Assembly (NCBI GenBank): GCA_028023455.1
Contig: JAQFVV010012446.1
Span: 7,319,501-7,383,500, forward strand
Source of the DNA: Epiperipatus broadwayi
Taxonomy: Eukaryota > Onychophora > Udeonychophora > Euonychophora > Peripatidae
Reading direction: 5' to 3'
DNA: 64,000 nt
Below the pieces are notes generated by a model. It had not been told where the DNA came from and ran no database searches. It saw only the letters and a program-made list of their open reading frames with translations. Each line of letters opens with the position of its first letter. Position 1 is the first letter of the stretch. Below, piece after piece: positions 24,720-37,422 of this stretch. A program made the translations under genes and the position numbers.

Positions 24720-25800
24720 TAGTCTAAATAGTTATATCTACTCTAGGTTTTTTTATTTGTTAAATATAATATTTTAGAATTTGTGTTAACTCTTACATCC
24801 AAAGTCAGCTATATATATAAACATTTAAACTGATTCACATTCTCAATTGATGACTATTCAATTTAAAAATTGAAGATTTTTCACTTATCACTAGCCAATA
24901 GAACTTTATTGAATACATTAAAGAAGTCTTTATAGTATAGGCAGAATTCAATACATTAAGAATATAACAATCTTTAGCATACTGTAAATCTAAGAATCAT
25001 ATAAAAATGAAATTGATTCAAATTAAAAACACCTCCATCAAACCTGCAACATATCTCAATGCCTGCATCGTGAAATTGCTCGTAAATTGTTTCAATGCTC
25101 CGCATAGCTTGGTGCAGTGGAAAATTCTAAAGAATAAAGTGCTTGGATCAATTTCAGTTCTTTCACTCAAATTTCTTATGAACTATCAAAAGCCATTCAA
25201 TTATTTTAATAGTTTCAATAACCAATAATATAATACATATGGCAAACAAAGTTTGGATCTCTTACATCTCTCTGTTTAAAGTTAGACTGATTTCAAATGC
25301 CGAAGATTTCTACTAGCGTGTATACATAATGTGAAAAAATTTTAACAGGCAATTCCAAACATTGTCAGAAATCTTTTCAATCAAATAAGTCAACACACAT
25401 TAACCGAGTTGATATAAACCAATAAAATGTCATAACAGCATAATTTTTTTCACCATCTCTATGCCACTCATTGTAAGCTTCAATAAGTATGAATAGATGC
25501 AAGATGATAACAGTTATTTAATCCTTATCTTATGCTTTCCTAGGAGTAAGCTTGAAACTAATCTGGGGATATTGAATAGGACAGCACAGGATAAAGATTT
25601 AATAAGCATTATCATCTTATATCTATTCTTACTTAGTAAAACTTGCAATAAGTGGTATAGAGATGGTAAAAAATGCTAATCGAGTTGATAAAAGCAACAT
25701 ATAAATCAACCCTTCACTTACTAAAATTTTCTCATAATTATTCTAACAACAAGATTATAATAATAGTGCTTCTTGAACCATTGAAACTATACTAAGTCTC
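24720..25800 (-). pseudogene. LINE reverse transcriptase relic, split by a MITE
   Basis: Read on the minus strand, short blocks in the right order resemble LINE RT: DLYVAFIN (palm motif A region, 25705-25682 and on across the MITE), then AGIEICCRFDGGVFNLNQF near 25060-25010 and FTVC.RLLYS just after it (normally followed by ADD). Later, ENVNQFKCLYI resembles the segment after the catalytic site. Frames change repeatedly. A similar relic lies at 57700-58050. The clade is uncertain (jockey/RTE-like). It has no product. Confidence 0.5.
25415..25680. mobile_element. MITE with long inverted repeats and 10-bp target duplication
   Basis: The arms (CACCATCTCTATGCCACT...; reverse complement ACCATCTCTATACCACTT...) pair for about 80 bp around a short unique centre. 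CGAGTTGATA occurs exactly at both sides (25405-25414, 25681-25690). Long TIRs with a 9-10 bp duplication are the hallmark of Mutator-like elements. No transposase is present. A related, more degraded copy lies at about 56640-56815. Confidence 0.75.
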
Positions 25801-27313
25801 TGCTACCATTTATAAAGAAAACCTATTCAATCCAATTTTTCAAAGTTTAATCAAAATATTTTCATGATTTTTCTATCATTTTTATTTAAAAAATTGAACA
25901 CGAGAAGCCTCCCTAAAATCAGATGAGACATCAGAAATATTTATAGTAAAAAAAATTAAATCTTTTTGAAGGTAACATAGACTTCACCTGCTATTCTGTT
26001 CTGAGAATATAAAGAAATATTTTAATTTTAAGACAGATATCTTTGTCCAAATCTGAACGAGTAACTAGAATAGATATATCACTAGTAAGTCTTCTGAATT
26101 TTTGTATCATTATTCAAAAAGTGATCAATATATTTCCATCATCCGTTCTAATTAATAACACTTTTCATATCAATACATCAACCTCAATATTTCAAAAAAA
26201 AAAAAAAAAGAGTAAAAATAACCATGATTAGCAATCTGTTTCTTAGCTAGCAAATTATTTGTCAGCTTTAACCCATTAATTATTTTTAAGGCTTCTTTTT
26301 AGCCAATAAATCCCTGCCTTTAAATCCCTATATTGCTTATGAAACTCCATTTCAATTTCATTATTCTGATAAGAATCACATTTCCTTTTAATCAAATCGC
26401 TAACAATATACACATTGTCAGAAAAACAAGGATGACAATTTTATTTTGTTAACAAAAAAAGACTCGGTAAAATCCACAATACCGTAAAATAATTCGATGT
26501 CTTATTAATATGACAAGATCTTGACAATCCAAACTTAACCTTTTTGCAGGTGTTGCAGATGATTCTAAGGTACAAACATCTAATTTCCTAAAAATATGTT
26601 CCCACTCAAGACCTCTTTTTAAATGCAGTTTTCATTTTAACCTCGGACTGCAATTATATACAATATGATCACTAATCTATATTTATAAGTGCATATATAA
26701 AAGAACTTCTACATTCTGATTTTCACTGTTTTCAATTTGGATGCATTCAAGTTACTTTACAGCAATGTTTTTTTTGTCTGCAACAATGTTTTCATGATAC
26801 TCAATCCAAAAATTCAGTGACAACAAAGCATTTGAGTTCATAAGACAACACCATTATTTATAACAATCATGAGCCATAAACATATGCAATACTACTACTA
26901 CCTAACAAAAAATAAGTTTTGCTTTTCTGAACTTTTTGAATCTAATACTATTGTGTAAACATTATTAATATAAGCACAAGTACCGGTATACAAATTAATT
27001 TTAACAACTTTTTAGGAATACATATATGAATAAACCGAAATGGAAAATACAAAGTTAAATTTTGCAAAAAATCCAACGATATGCAGGCTTCTTTTGTTCA
27101 ATTCTTTGTCCTTCCAAAATATTTGTAGCCACGTAACTCTGGTAAACATATTTTAATAAGAACAGCTATTTCAATCTTAAACCTAATAACAACCCATCTA
27201 CACATCTATTTTTCAAAAAAGGACAGAAAAATTTACACACATGGCTGCAAATTTATTTGCACATTTATTAGGGTAATGTTGAATTTAAATACTCTTGTTC
27301 TGCAATTCACCAG
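25801..27313. other. AT-rich stretch, no gene seen
   Basis: Only A/T-rich sequence with poly(A) runs. I see no repeat family or coding motif that I can support. Confidence 0.5.
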
Positions 27314-27362
27314 ATACTCCATCATTATTACCTTTGCTCTTAATCTGTTTGAGGGCCATCAG
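27314..27362 (+). other. Candidate small exon
   Basis: A pyrimidine-rich tract ending CAATTCACCAG is followed by 49 bases and then a consensus donor CAG|GTAAGA. One frame is fully open and reads YSIIITFALNLFEGHQ; another frame is also open. The segment is less AT-rich than its surroundings. No neighbouring exon was found, so this may be chance. If real, the window would lie within an intron-rich host gene on the plus strand. Confidence 0.2.
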
Positions 27363-27563
27363 GTAAGAGAGGATTTAGAAACTTACGGTCTGATTTCTTT
27401 CTTTTAATCTTCATATTATAAAATTTATCTTCACTCATCTTTCATATACTGTATATACCTCCTACATGTTCATTTACTTTTCTCATTTGTATTTTTCTAC
27501 AGCATCTGGAAAACTGATAAAATCAAATTTTCCTTTTTAACCCTAACTAAATCAGGGCTTAAA

Positions 27564-27858
27564 AAAAGCAAAACTCTCTATACATATTGATACTCAGTGC
27601 AAGCCAGAGTAATCAATGGATGCCAGAAGGCTTGTGCATAATATCCCCATTTAGTGCCTACTCAACCAATACCCCCAGACTAGTTTCTGCACTGTGGCCT
27701 TCGTCAGTGAGGAGCCTTGGATCTGAGAGCACTGCACAAGCCTTCTGGCATCCATTGATTACTCTGGCTTGCACTGAATGGCAATATGTTCAGAGTTTTA
27801 CTTGTTTTAATAACAATTATAAGCAAGTATAGGAAATGGTGATTACGTGATGTTTATT
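27564..27858 (-). mobile_element. Foldback element family, copy with 8-bp target duplication
   Basis: GGCTTAAA flanks it perfectly (27556-27563 and 27859-27866). The interior is a large inverted repeat: GCCAGAGTAATCAATGGATG plus CCAGAAGGCTTGTGCA on the left and their reverse complement on the right, around a short centre (GTGGCCTTCGTCAGTGAGGA). An 8-bp duplication suggests hAT-type transposition. The short open frame across it is a palindrome artefact. Confidence 0.82.
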
Positions 27859-27866
27859 GGCTTAAA

Positions 27867-29171
27867 TGAGGGCTTCATAAAAACTTCAAACGTGAATAAT
27901 AATTCAAACGGACTTTTATTGTGGTACTTCAAACTGCACAAAAATTAAATATTTCTAAAGGCAATATTAGGGAAAGTACAATAAATACCTAAATTTAATC
28001 ATATGTAATTGTTTATGGGTTCACATTTCTAAAAAATGATAATTAGATAATCAAAAAAATATTATGATGGCCAAAATAACTGACTTCATTTATTAAAATA
28101 ATAAGATGCTTTAATGTAACCTAAATCTATTTATCATTGGTGTACATTCAAATTATTTAAAAAATAGATACAAAATAACTATCTTAAACTCTTTAATATT
28201 TTGCTCTCCTGAAGATTAACTGAATGCCTAAGCTTCTTTTTTTTATATTTGGCTCACGCCCATCTAATATTAATGCATAAGAATTACAAATATCATATCT
28301 ATAGATTTAATTGGTTCAATTGCAGGGCAAGTTTACTGCAATACAGAATAAATGCTAAAATAATAACTGGCAGGTTAGCTCATGTGTAGGATAAGTTAAT
28401 TAATACATAGCTTCTTTATCTCGTTGAAAATATAACACCTGATTGTTTAGGCAATTTCAGAATAAATCCCTCATTCTGGCCCACTGAAATGGACTGCGAA
28501 ATTCACAAACTTTGTAGCTTTTCTATACCTCAACCAGGAAAAGCTATATACATGGCAATATATTCATTAATAATTTACCTATCATACCATTCAATCTTAT
28601 TCTCAAAACATCACTTTAATTATTTAGTATATAAATGGCTTTACTTTTACTTATTACATACCTTTTTGTATGGTAAGCTCAATATTAATAAAATAATTTT
28701 AGCAGATTGTTGCATTAATTTTATTGGCTTATTTAATTTATATTAAATAACATTCTGTTACGTTTTCCCTAATTATTTGATCCTTCATTCATATGCACAA
28801 TGAGTATAAATTAGAGTATCAAGTTTTGTTATTATGCATTTAATTATTTAAATTGCAAAATTGTTAAAACATTGGGAATGAAAATTTCCTTTATATTTTG
28901 TTAAAATGTATTAATAATAATAATTTGAATTTTTTTATATTAATATAATAGTAAATTATTTAAGTAATTCACTGCAACTTTTCTATTGCTTTCTTTTCAT
29001 GGTTTACTATAAATTACATTTGAAATTATTTGTTTTTGCTTAAATAAAACAAAGGAAGGATGAATATTCAAGGATAATTTACAAAAAATTATACAAGAAA
29101 AAAAAAATTAAAATACTAATTTTGTAACTTGAAACATTTTTCTTAAGTAATTATCATGTATTTCATTTATT
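27867..29171. other. AT-rich stretch, no gene seen
   Basis: Nothing recognisable. Open frames are short and of AT-biased composition. Confidence 0.5.
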
Positions 29172-29332
29172 GTTATATCAAAATATAGGGGATTTAAACA
29201 CAGACTTTCAAGCACACTTGAAATATCCACACTATCTCATACCACTGATACACTTGACCACACACGTAGAAAAGATAAATAATCGCCAATATACGTATTT
29301 CATGCTGAATCAGAAATCAATTGGTCCAAATC
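29172..29332 (-). repeat. tRNA-like interspersed repeat, family 2, minus copy
   Basis: The reverse complement matches 58066-58225 across its length: GCATGAAATACGTATATTGG, then GTGTGTGGTCA, then TGAAAGTCTGTGTTTAAATC. In the other copy the last block is a good RNA polymerase III B-box (GAGTTCGAATCCC). This copy has a mutated B-box. It is probably an old tRNA-derived SINE distinct from the one at 13.5 kb. Confidence 0.6.
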
Positions 29333-29904
29333 ATCATCTCCCATATATATATAATCAGTGCTCAGTTTATATTACATAGCAAATCTTCATACTATAATGG
29401 ACAGGCTTCAATCTACTCCAACCTCCAACCCTTCAGCAAGCCATACAATTGAAAATCTGATGATAAAATTCCCAAATCCCATGCTGATGCCAATATTATT
29501 GTTATGCTCATGTTGACCTCAAGTCACTCTGATCCCCTACATTTATAATTAAGCTCCAGGTATATGAAGAATGCCTGTATTTCAAATATTATATAAATAT
29601 ATAATAAAATATTTAAAGTATATTTTTAATTAAATACAATAAACTACAAAGTAACTTAAAATTAATCAAAAAACAAAACAAAACATTTTTGTCTATCTAT
29701 TCCAGCAGTAAAAATAAATAAGTCACAGTTTATGCTTATTTCTCTGATTGAATTCTGGCCTGTAACGGAGCTTTAGAAATTTTGTATAAATGTACTTCCT
29801 TTGGTTTTGTGCTTTTTATATAATTTTCTATTATTTCACTTCAGTATGCATACTATATTAAACATATATCTCAATAACTAATTTATTCTCTTTAATAGTT
29901 TTAC

Positions 29905-30292
29905 ATGATCACTATACATATTGCCACACATAGCAAGCTAGAGTAATCAATGGATGCCAGAAGGCTTGTGCATAAAATCCCCATCTAGTGCCTACTCATC
30001 CAATATCCCCGGACTAGTTTCTGGCTCGTGGCCTTCGTCTGAGAGCACTGCTCTCAGATCCAAGGTTCTTCACTGACGAAGGCCACAAGCCAGAAACTAT
30101 TCCAGGGATATTGGATGAGTAGGCACTAGATGGGGATTTTATGCACAAGTTTTCTGGCACTGACGAAGGCCACAAGCCAGAAACTAGTCCGGGGATATGG
30201 GGAATTTATGCACAAGCCTTCTGGCATCCATTGATTACTCTAGCTTGCTGTGTGTGGCAATACATATAGCGAGTTTTGCCTGTTTTAATTAT
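29905..30292. mobile_element. Foldback element family, largest palindrome
   Basis: The left half runs AGAGTAATCAATGGATGCC, GCCTACTCATCCAATATCC, GTTTCTGGCTCGTGGCC. The right half repeats these as reverse complements, once in full and once partly (the block with CACAAGCCAGAAACTA occurs twice). The ends are TGCCACACATAGC and GCTGTGTGTGGCA. It would fold into a long hairpin. The family outer end GAGTTTTGCCTGTTTT is at 30270-30286. Confidence 0.8.
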
Positions 30293-33200
30293 GTGTTTTA
30301 AAGGATCTAAGGCAATATATAAATGACTGTCTAGAAGACAATCTTATGGTAATAATTTTTCCAGACACCTGGAATATATATATTTATATTTATTTATAGC
30401 TTCTAGCACCCCCCCCCATTTAATAGGTGTAGTTTATATTTATGATTCAGACATTGTTTCATCTAAATAATTTATGCTTATAATTTTTATTCATATTAAT
30501 TCCTATTGACACATAACTTTATAGACAAATATATTTATTAGAGCCTTTTCTTGTGATTTGATAACTTCTAGAAAGGATTTCTTACTTTTTTTCTCACATA
30601 CCCCCCCCCCCCAAGACTGACTTTAAACATGGCAAAGTAAAGAGTTCAAGCAATTTCTAACATTTATAATATCAATAATTCAGGTTTAATGAATAGACAT
30701 AAATACAGTGACTCCTTAAATAGTTTACTCTTTTCTGAAAAACAGACATTAATCTAACAAATAAAATTTTCTCAATTTTTTAATATAATTGTTTCTCACA
30801 TGGGAGTATCCAAGTTTTAAATAAACCACTGGCTGTTCTCATTAATTAACAAAATAAGTTTTAAAAATTACTATATTATATACTAATAAGTTTTAATTAA
30901 CAAAATTAACTAAGATTACAGACATTGCAATTTTTATCTCCAATTACATTTTTAGATTTTCTTTTTTTCGATTAATTTTTTTTTTTAAAAAAAAAAAAAA
31001 CTAAAGTAAGGCTTAATGTATTTACTTAAATTTGGTTTGAAATGTCTTTCGAATATAAATGTCTTCATTATTAACTTTTAAAATAAAATAGTTCTTTAAA
31101 ATTGAATGATAATCTATTTGAAATACTGTATATTTTATCCTATTAAATTTGAAGGATTCTCTTTAAAACAAAGTAAGAATTTAAACCATCAATAAAATTA
31201 AGGCTGAAATGATCTTTATTTAAGTAATTAATTTCAATGTATTTGGTCACATATATTTTGAATTTTATTTTATTTGGGGCCAATGCACCTAATTTTAATT
31301 TCTCTCTAAATTGTCTGCATATTTCTAATATCTTAATTACATTACTACGTCTATATGTAATGGCTCTAGTTACCATAAAATTACCAATTCAATCTTTAAA
31401 TAACTTTTTAGAGTCTTCAAGAGTTCCCATCAAACCATGTTTATAAACTACATTTATAAAATTATTGAAATACCAGCACCTATTGTTTCCCACTTTAATG
31501 ACCTTATAAAAACATTTTTAAGAGTTTAAACCAGAAACTTAATACGTGCTAGCTATCTTTTGTAAGGCCATTTTTGAACTTTTTTCTAGACCTATTTACA
31601 TTTGTTGGGGGAGGGGAAAAGAAAGTTATTATAGTGCTAACCAACCTATGTAATATTTTCCTGAATTACATTTCTTATCCAAAATCCATTCCAAAATGAT
31701 TCATTGATTGTACTGACTGACTTATGCAAGTTTACCATCTGTTAAACAGGTCTCCGCTATCACTTTAATTAATGATCAGAGACAGCTTTGCACTCTCTAC
31801 TATTCTTAGCACAATTTATTCCAATATTTCAATTTTACAGTTATTTAGTTAATGCACACACTCATAAAAGTGAGTCAAAAGTTTTTGAAATCATTTCTAT
31901 CCCATCAATCATCATTTATCTATCTATCAGCTGTAAATGGAAGACCTTCTAAATAGAAAAGTGAATTAGGCTATCAGACAACTAAAAATAAACTATGATG
32001 GTACAAACCTAAAACCATTAAACACATAATTCTCCTTTGAGTTCATATTTGTTGTTGCCATTGTTAACTAACATCTGGAAAAAATGGCTTCCAAAATTGC
32101 AGAAAACCATATTTAACAAGCTTCAAAAAAAAAAAAAAAATTTTTTTTTTATTATAAGTATATAAAAACTGGCCAAAATTAAACACAAACAGCAGTAGAA
32201 ATAATATTATTGTTACTAGCAACTATTATTATTAATAAATTGGTTTCTGCTCAAACTACTTATCGTCATATCATTTGCCACTGCAGTATAGTCCGGTAAT
32301 TGCCATACAATACTATGAAAAATGGTAGCAAATCATTGGATCATACTAAAGATCTCTGGATTGTTTAAAATATTAATTACAATGTATAATAATTAAAAAA
32401 AGATCTGGAGAGATACTAAGTGAGCCTTTGAAGAATAATGAGATAAAGCAGCTTACCTTCATTCATACTATTCAGTAGATTGCTAATTCCTCTTTAAAAT
32501 ACCTGGACTAGATAAACTATATTTGTTCATTAGCAGTTTTGATGACATTGTAATGTAGGTTATTTACTTTACTGATAAGAAGGGCGACCAGCCTTACTCA
32601 TGCAATTTACTCTGACAGCCAAGACATTTAGGTCATATTTAATTATTTATGAAGCTTTATTATGTAAAATGAATGTCCAGTCGGTCCTAAAAAGGTAATA
32701 AATAAGTGCGAGAATCCAATTACAAGAGGTAAGGAGATCTAGGGAACTAAAAATTTAAACAAAACAAGATCTGAGAAGAATATAGAATCTGTTTTTATAT
32801 ATGGATAGAAAAATTCCATATAAAAGATGACATCATATATTTTTTATGTTTCAGTGGCCAAAGTAACATGCTATGAAGAACCATGGAAGAAAAGTTTTAT
32901 GAAGAAACACCATATGATCTACAAAATACATCACCTGATTCCAGCTTACATATTGCTATTCATTAGCATACGAATGAAGAAACTTATCAATGGTAGACAA
33001 AGCAACATCAAATACAAAATTATATAAAGTTTTATGAAAAAATTGATTAAAATGGTTGCAGTTAAACTTCAACAAAGTTGTTATTGAGTGATATACCGTT
33101 GAGAGGGAAAAAATTGAATGAGCATCTATGGACTGACTGTGATAAAGGAAGGTATACTATAATGAAGCGATAAAACTGTCAGTGAAATACAGAATTTGGG

Positions 33201-34116
33201 GAAGTCATAGGGTGGGATGAAACAGCTGTATAAAGAAAGTCTATGCGTTATATGAACTGAGGAACTAAAAATAATAATCTTATAACTAAAATATTTTTAT
33301 TTTTTAAAAAAATTATCATAAAGTGATTCATCTTCAAAATGCAAAACAATGAAATTTGTTTCTTATAAATTACAGATAATGCTCAACAGTTATTTAGTAC
33401 TTCTGTGGGTAGGAAAAAATTTAAACGATAGAAGAAAATTTTACACAATATGAGAATACATTCTTTATATTAAAACAGCATTTACGAAAGAATAAGAATA
33501 CTTTAAAAATAAACATTTTATTTTTTGCTAAGCCCTCACAATCTTTAAAAACACGGTGAAAACAAAAAAAAATATTTTAAGTTACAAAAGGGATGGGATA
33601 GCGTAAAACTGAAGCCCCCCCCTAAAACAATTATTGGAGATTGCATTTAAAGAGCTAAAATTTTAATAATAGTAAAAAAAAACAACAACAAATAATATGT
33701 TTGCTAAGATTTTGGAGCTGAAGATTCTGCTGCTTAAAATTGCTTCAGATGAAGTCCAAAAATGATCACCTTCCATAGTTCAACTACTTATTTTTAATAT
33801 TAAAGATAAACTCAAGTAAACATCAACTTATCATTCATGAAATTATATTCAACGATAATCCCACAATATCCTTAATGCTAAAGAAAGCTATGTTTTTTCT
33901 TTTTCTGATGTCTGCAACTGGATTAGTTTTAGTTGGCAACTCATTTTCTTATTTAAAGCTTCCCAGTTCAATATATATTACTTTGCCTACTAAAATGTCA
34001 ATGCACAAATAATCCATTTCTACCTTTGCAGTTGCAGACCCCCCCTCCCCATAATAAGAGCAACATCTTTACATCAAATGATGATTTAGAATTTTCAATA
34101 CTGCAGATACAGTGTA
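30293..34116. other. AT-rich stretch with poly-C tracts
   Basis: No gene seen. It contains two cytosine homopolymers (near 30410 and 30601-30613) that stand out against the AT background. Short open frames near 31237-31446 lie in both orientations and show no family motif. Confidence 0.5.
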
Positions 34117-34123
34117 TAGTAAT

Positions 34124-34551
34124 GGTACTTATTAAATAGCCACTGTATATCACTTGGTGGAGCTGTTTCTGTGCAAAAATGTTTTCATATAATGTTTCCT
34201 GGTCAGGATAAAACACTGTGTAAGGAACGGGCTTACAATTATTAGTATGTAATAATACATCAGCTAGGGTCTAAGATCATTACTTTGAATGTACATTAAA
34301 AGAGTTATGGCCAGTTGAATTACATACACTCTCACATCATACGGTAGTGATCTGTGAAGTGTGCGCTATTTGCATAGTGTCGTGAAGTACATCAGCGGGC
34401 CGTAATATTTGTGTGTAACTCCTGCTAATGGCTAATATGAACAGAACTGTTCTATATGCCATAAGTTCGGCCACGTAAATGACATATTTCTGTGTTTTTG
34501 CCCAGAAACAGCGCCACCAAGTGATGTACAGTGGCTATTTAACAAGTATTG
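34124..34551. mobile_element. Non-autonomous TIR DNA transposon
   Basis: The left end TACTTATTAAATAGCCACTG continues to TCACTTGGTGGAGCTGTTTC. The right end is its near-perfect reverse complement (GAAACAGCGCCACCAAGTGA to CAAGTATT), arms about 65 bp. TAGTAAT lies immediately outside both ends (34117-34123 and 34552-34558). The centre is somewhat GC-richer than its surroundings and has no ORF of note. The superfamily is uncertain (7-8 bp duplication suggests hAT). Confidence 0.75.
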
Positions 34552-34559
34552 TAGTAATT

Positions 34560-35842
34560 TATGAAATGCTTTCTCCTGTGCAGTTTAAAATGAGGCTTAC
34601 TGCTATTTAATACAAATATTACTAAAATATTAAGAAGTAATCCAAAAACAAGTAAAAAAGCAAATATGAACAGAAGAAAAACGTAAAAAATTAAGACACC
34701 GTGTTTATACAATATTATCAGAGGAGAAAGATAAAATTTAGTGTAGATTTCAATATAAAACAAAATATACAACATATAGGAAAAAATTATGCACTAATGT
34801 GACATCTTAAACTTTTCAAACTAGTAGAGATGTTTTAAAATTCAACTACATTATTTTATTCAAGTAAGACATAATTAGTTTAAAGTAATACAGCAATGTA
34901 AACAAAAAAAACTTATTTTGCTATAGAATAAAATACTGAAAAATAGTATAATATTTGAATTAACAAAGTCTTTTATTCTCTTAGCAATATATAAGCTGGC
35001 ATAAAGTAACATACTGTTTGTTATGTGAAATATTTTAGCTATCACCACATTCAGTATACTATCTAATGATAATATATTTTTCTTTTGACAACCATTTTTT
35101 TTTTTTTGAAAGAAAATTTTTTATGACCACTTTAAAGATTTACTTTAAACTGAAATTTTCATGCAATCAACCCTAAAGTTAATAACTATAAAGAAAAAAA
35201 CAACAAAACCAAGAACAATATTAAAGGTTAGTGACAAACTAGAATTGATAAAAATATTAGACTATATGGTAGAGGAATAATTAAAGTGGTTGGATACATT
35301 ATAATACTGCATTATCATATGTCTCTAAATGATGAATATATGGGCAACAATAACCTTTAACCATATCTAAGGATATCATATTTTATTAACACACAATAAA
35401 TCCTCTTCCTCTGCTACAAGGTAAAAGGATAGCCAAAAGGCTGATTGCAGTCATCGGAAAATGTGTTTTGGCATGATTTTCCAATCCATTAATATTCTAG
35501 CAGAATGTCACCCACAAAAAAGTGAATACTAAATAATGACTAAGAACTAATGTTAATTTGCAAACAACAACAACTTTCCAATAAAATCTAATTGTCACCA
35601 TGTCAAAAGTCAATATTTTCTAATAAACTGATATTAAAAATATATATATAATAAAACTTAGTTAAAAAAATACAACAATAATAGCAACATTTTTTTTAAA
35701 TATTCAAACTTGCTCAAATTTTCCCACTATTACACAGTGATGGTTTTTTATAAAATAAAATATTCTGTATTTTAATTTATGCGATAACTAATTTTTGAAA
35801 ATAAGAGAATACTCATAACAATGTAACTGTGCCCTATATGCA
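34560..35842. other. AT-rich stretch, no gene seen
   Basis: Nothing supportable. The open frame on the minus strand at 34539-34775 overlaps the TIR element end and is low complexity. Confidence 0.5.
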
Positions 35843-36172
35843 AAACATACAGTAGCGGCACTCACTGCAAACCAGAGTAATCAATGGATGCAGGAAGGTT
35901 TTTGCATAAAATCTCTATCTAGTGCCTACTCATCCAATATCCCCAGACTAGTTTCTGGCTTGTGATTTTCATTAGTGAGAAGCCTTGAATCTGAAAGCAC
36001 CGTACCTAGATCTCAGAATACAATGCAACTTTCCATCAGCCACCTTTTATCTCTTTAGAGTCCAAAATGAAATAAAATATTTTCAATTTGTGTAATCATA
36101 CAGATCTGTATGAAGAAATTTACCTCTGTGTCAATAGCTTGAGTAGGCATAAGGAATGGTGATCATATGAGT
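35843..36172. mobile_element. Foldback element family, degraded copy
   Basis: The left arm is recognisable (CAGAGTAATCAATGGATGCA, GCCTACTCATCCAATATCCC, CTAGTTTCTGGCTTGTG). The right arm survives only as scraps (GAGTAGGCATAAGG, AATGGTGATCATATGA). The ATCTAGG/ATCTCAG centre is also visible. Confidence 0.65.
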
Positions 36173-37195
36173 TGTGCTCTATATGGTTTTGCAATGGTAG
36201 AGCAGCAAATCCTGTAGCTTAAGATCCAAAGATTGCATCCAGGTCTTCAGTACCAAAGCTCAAATGTTTTATAAAATCCTAAGAAATAAAGCAATTCAAT
36301 TTTTTAAAAATAATGTATGACCTGACGGCCACAAAGATTTCATTACATTTATACTCCAGCATTTTCAAAAAATTAACAGAAGAGCAAGTTTTAAAATATT
36401 CCTTCAAAATCAGAAAAAATTTCATTATTGACTAAGAAGTTAACGGAGTAACTCAACATCTTTTAACCCTATTCAGAAATACAAAATACTACTACTTTTG
36501 GAATGAAAAATGATTTGGTTATCAAAATAAAGCACAAGGAATTTTACTACCACAGTGATACTATGTCAACAGTTGTTCATAAATCAAATATTCTCTAACT
36601 TGTCAATTTTCACATGTTATTTTTAATAGTAATTATCAATGCATATAACAATAATTTTTTTTTATTTTTAATATGTCAAAGCGTTGACCAGGATGCGAAT
36701 CCGGGCCAGCTGCATGGCATAGTTAATAAAATTTGCATCTTTAATTTGTATTTGGTTTTATTATTTTGAAATTTAATTTATTAAAAATTGAACTTTCTAG
36801 TTTATGAAAAAATCAAAATAATATCTTCAATTTCTCAAACAGCTGTAGAGAGTATGTAAACATTTCTTTTATTCTATTTAATTATCTCAATTCTTAAACA
36901 TAATTATTTAATTGCAAAATTTATTGGTGACATGCCAAAAATAAAGTTCTTGTCATAAATAAGGTCTTCTCACTTTGCTGTCAGTAATAGAATCTAGAAT
37001 CTTTATCAAAGACAAGCTAATGTATTCAGTAAAGCAAGACTGATATTTTTTACAAAATTTAACTTATTCAACAGCTCTCATTAAAAAAGATTTAAAAGTA
37101 TTCATAAATAATACATTAATTTTAATGATAAAACCAATATAAATTTTTTAAAAACTTTCTAAGTACAAAATATAACTAAAATAATAAAGATAAGT
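36173..37195. other. AT-rich stretch with a SINE fragment
   Basis: No gene. A tRNA-like sequence near 36195-36250 (ATGGTAGAGCAGC, then GATTGCATCCAGG) may be another decayed SINE. The better-supported fragment at 36674-36722 is listed separately. Confidence 0.45.
36674..36722 (-). mobile_element. 3' fragment of the tRNA-derived SINE
   Basis: ATGTCAAAGCGTTGACCAGG then ATGCGAATCCG and CAGCTGCATGG match, with gaps, the reverse complement of the SINE 3' half (CATAGCATCGGCCGGGACGCGAACCC). A T-run precedes it, as expected for the tail of a minus-strand copy. Confidence 0.5.
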
Positions 37196-37422
37196 AATAT
37201 TTTATGCTAAATGCTTTTATTTATCATGCACTAAAAAACAAAAAAAAAGTTTCTTGAGCCACAATGGGATGTGCTCCACATAAGGATGGAATTAATTTTT
37301 GGACCTCCCCCCCACACACTTTTATTTCAAGTACAATTTAAAAACCCCAATTATGGTTGAAGAAATAATTATTTTTTTGGTTTTTAGTGCATGATAAATA
37401 AAAGCATTTATTATAAAATATT
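37196..37422. mobile_element. MITE with about 50-bp inverted repeats
   Basis: TAAATGCTTTTATTTATCAT GCACTAAAAAAC on the left is matched by its reverse complement on the right (GTTTTTAGTGC ATGATAAATAAAAGCATTTA). The centre holds a C-run (37303-37310) and no coding sequence. The target duplication is unclear. Confidence 0.72.

Noticed and set aside
27335-27362. Minus-strand start exon resembling a ubiquitin-conjugating enzyme N-terminus (MALKQIK)
   Set aside because: Only seven or eight residues look similar, the following codons diverge, and no second exon is seen. The plus-strand exon reading has better splice sites.
27587-27832. 81-codon ORF in the 27.6-kb foldback element
   Set aside because: It reads through a palindrome and has no similarity to a protein family. 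The structure explains it fully.
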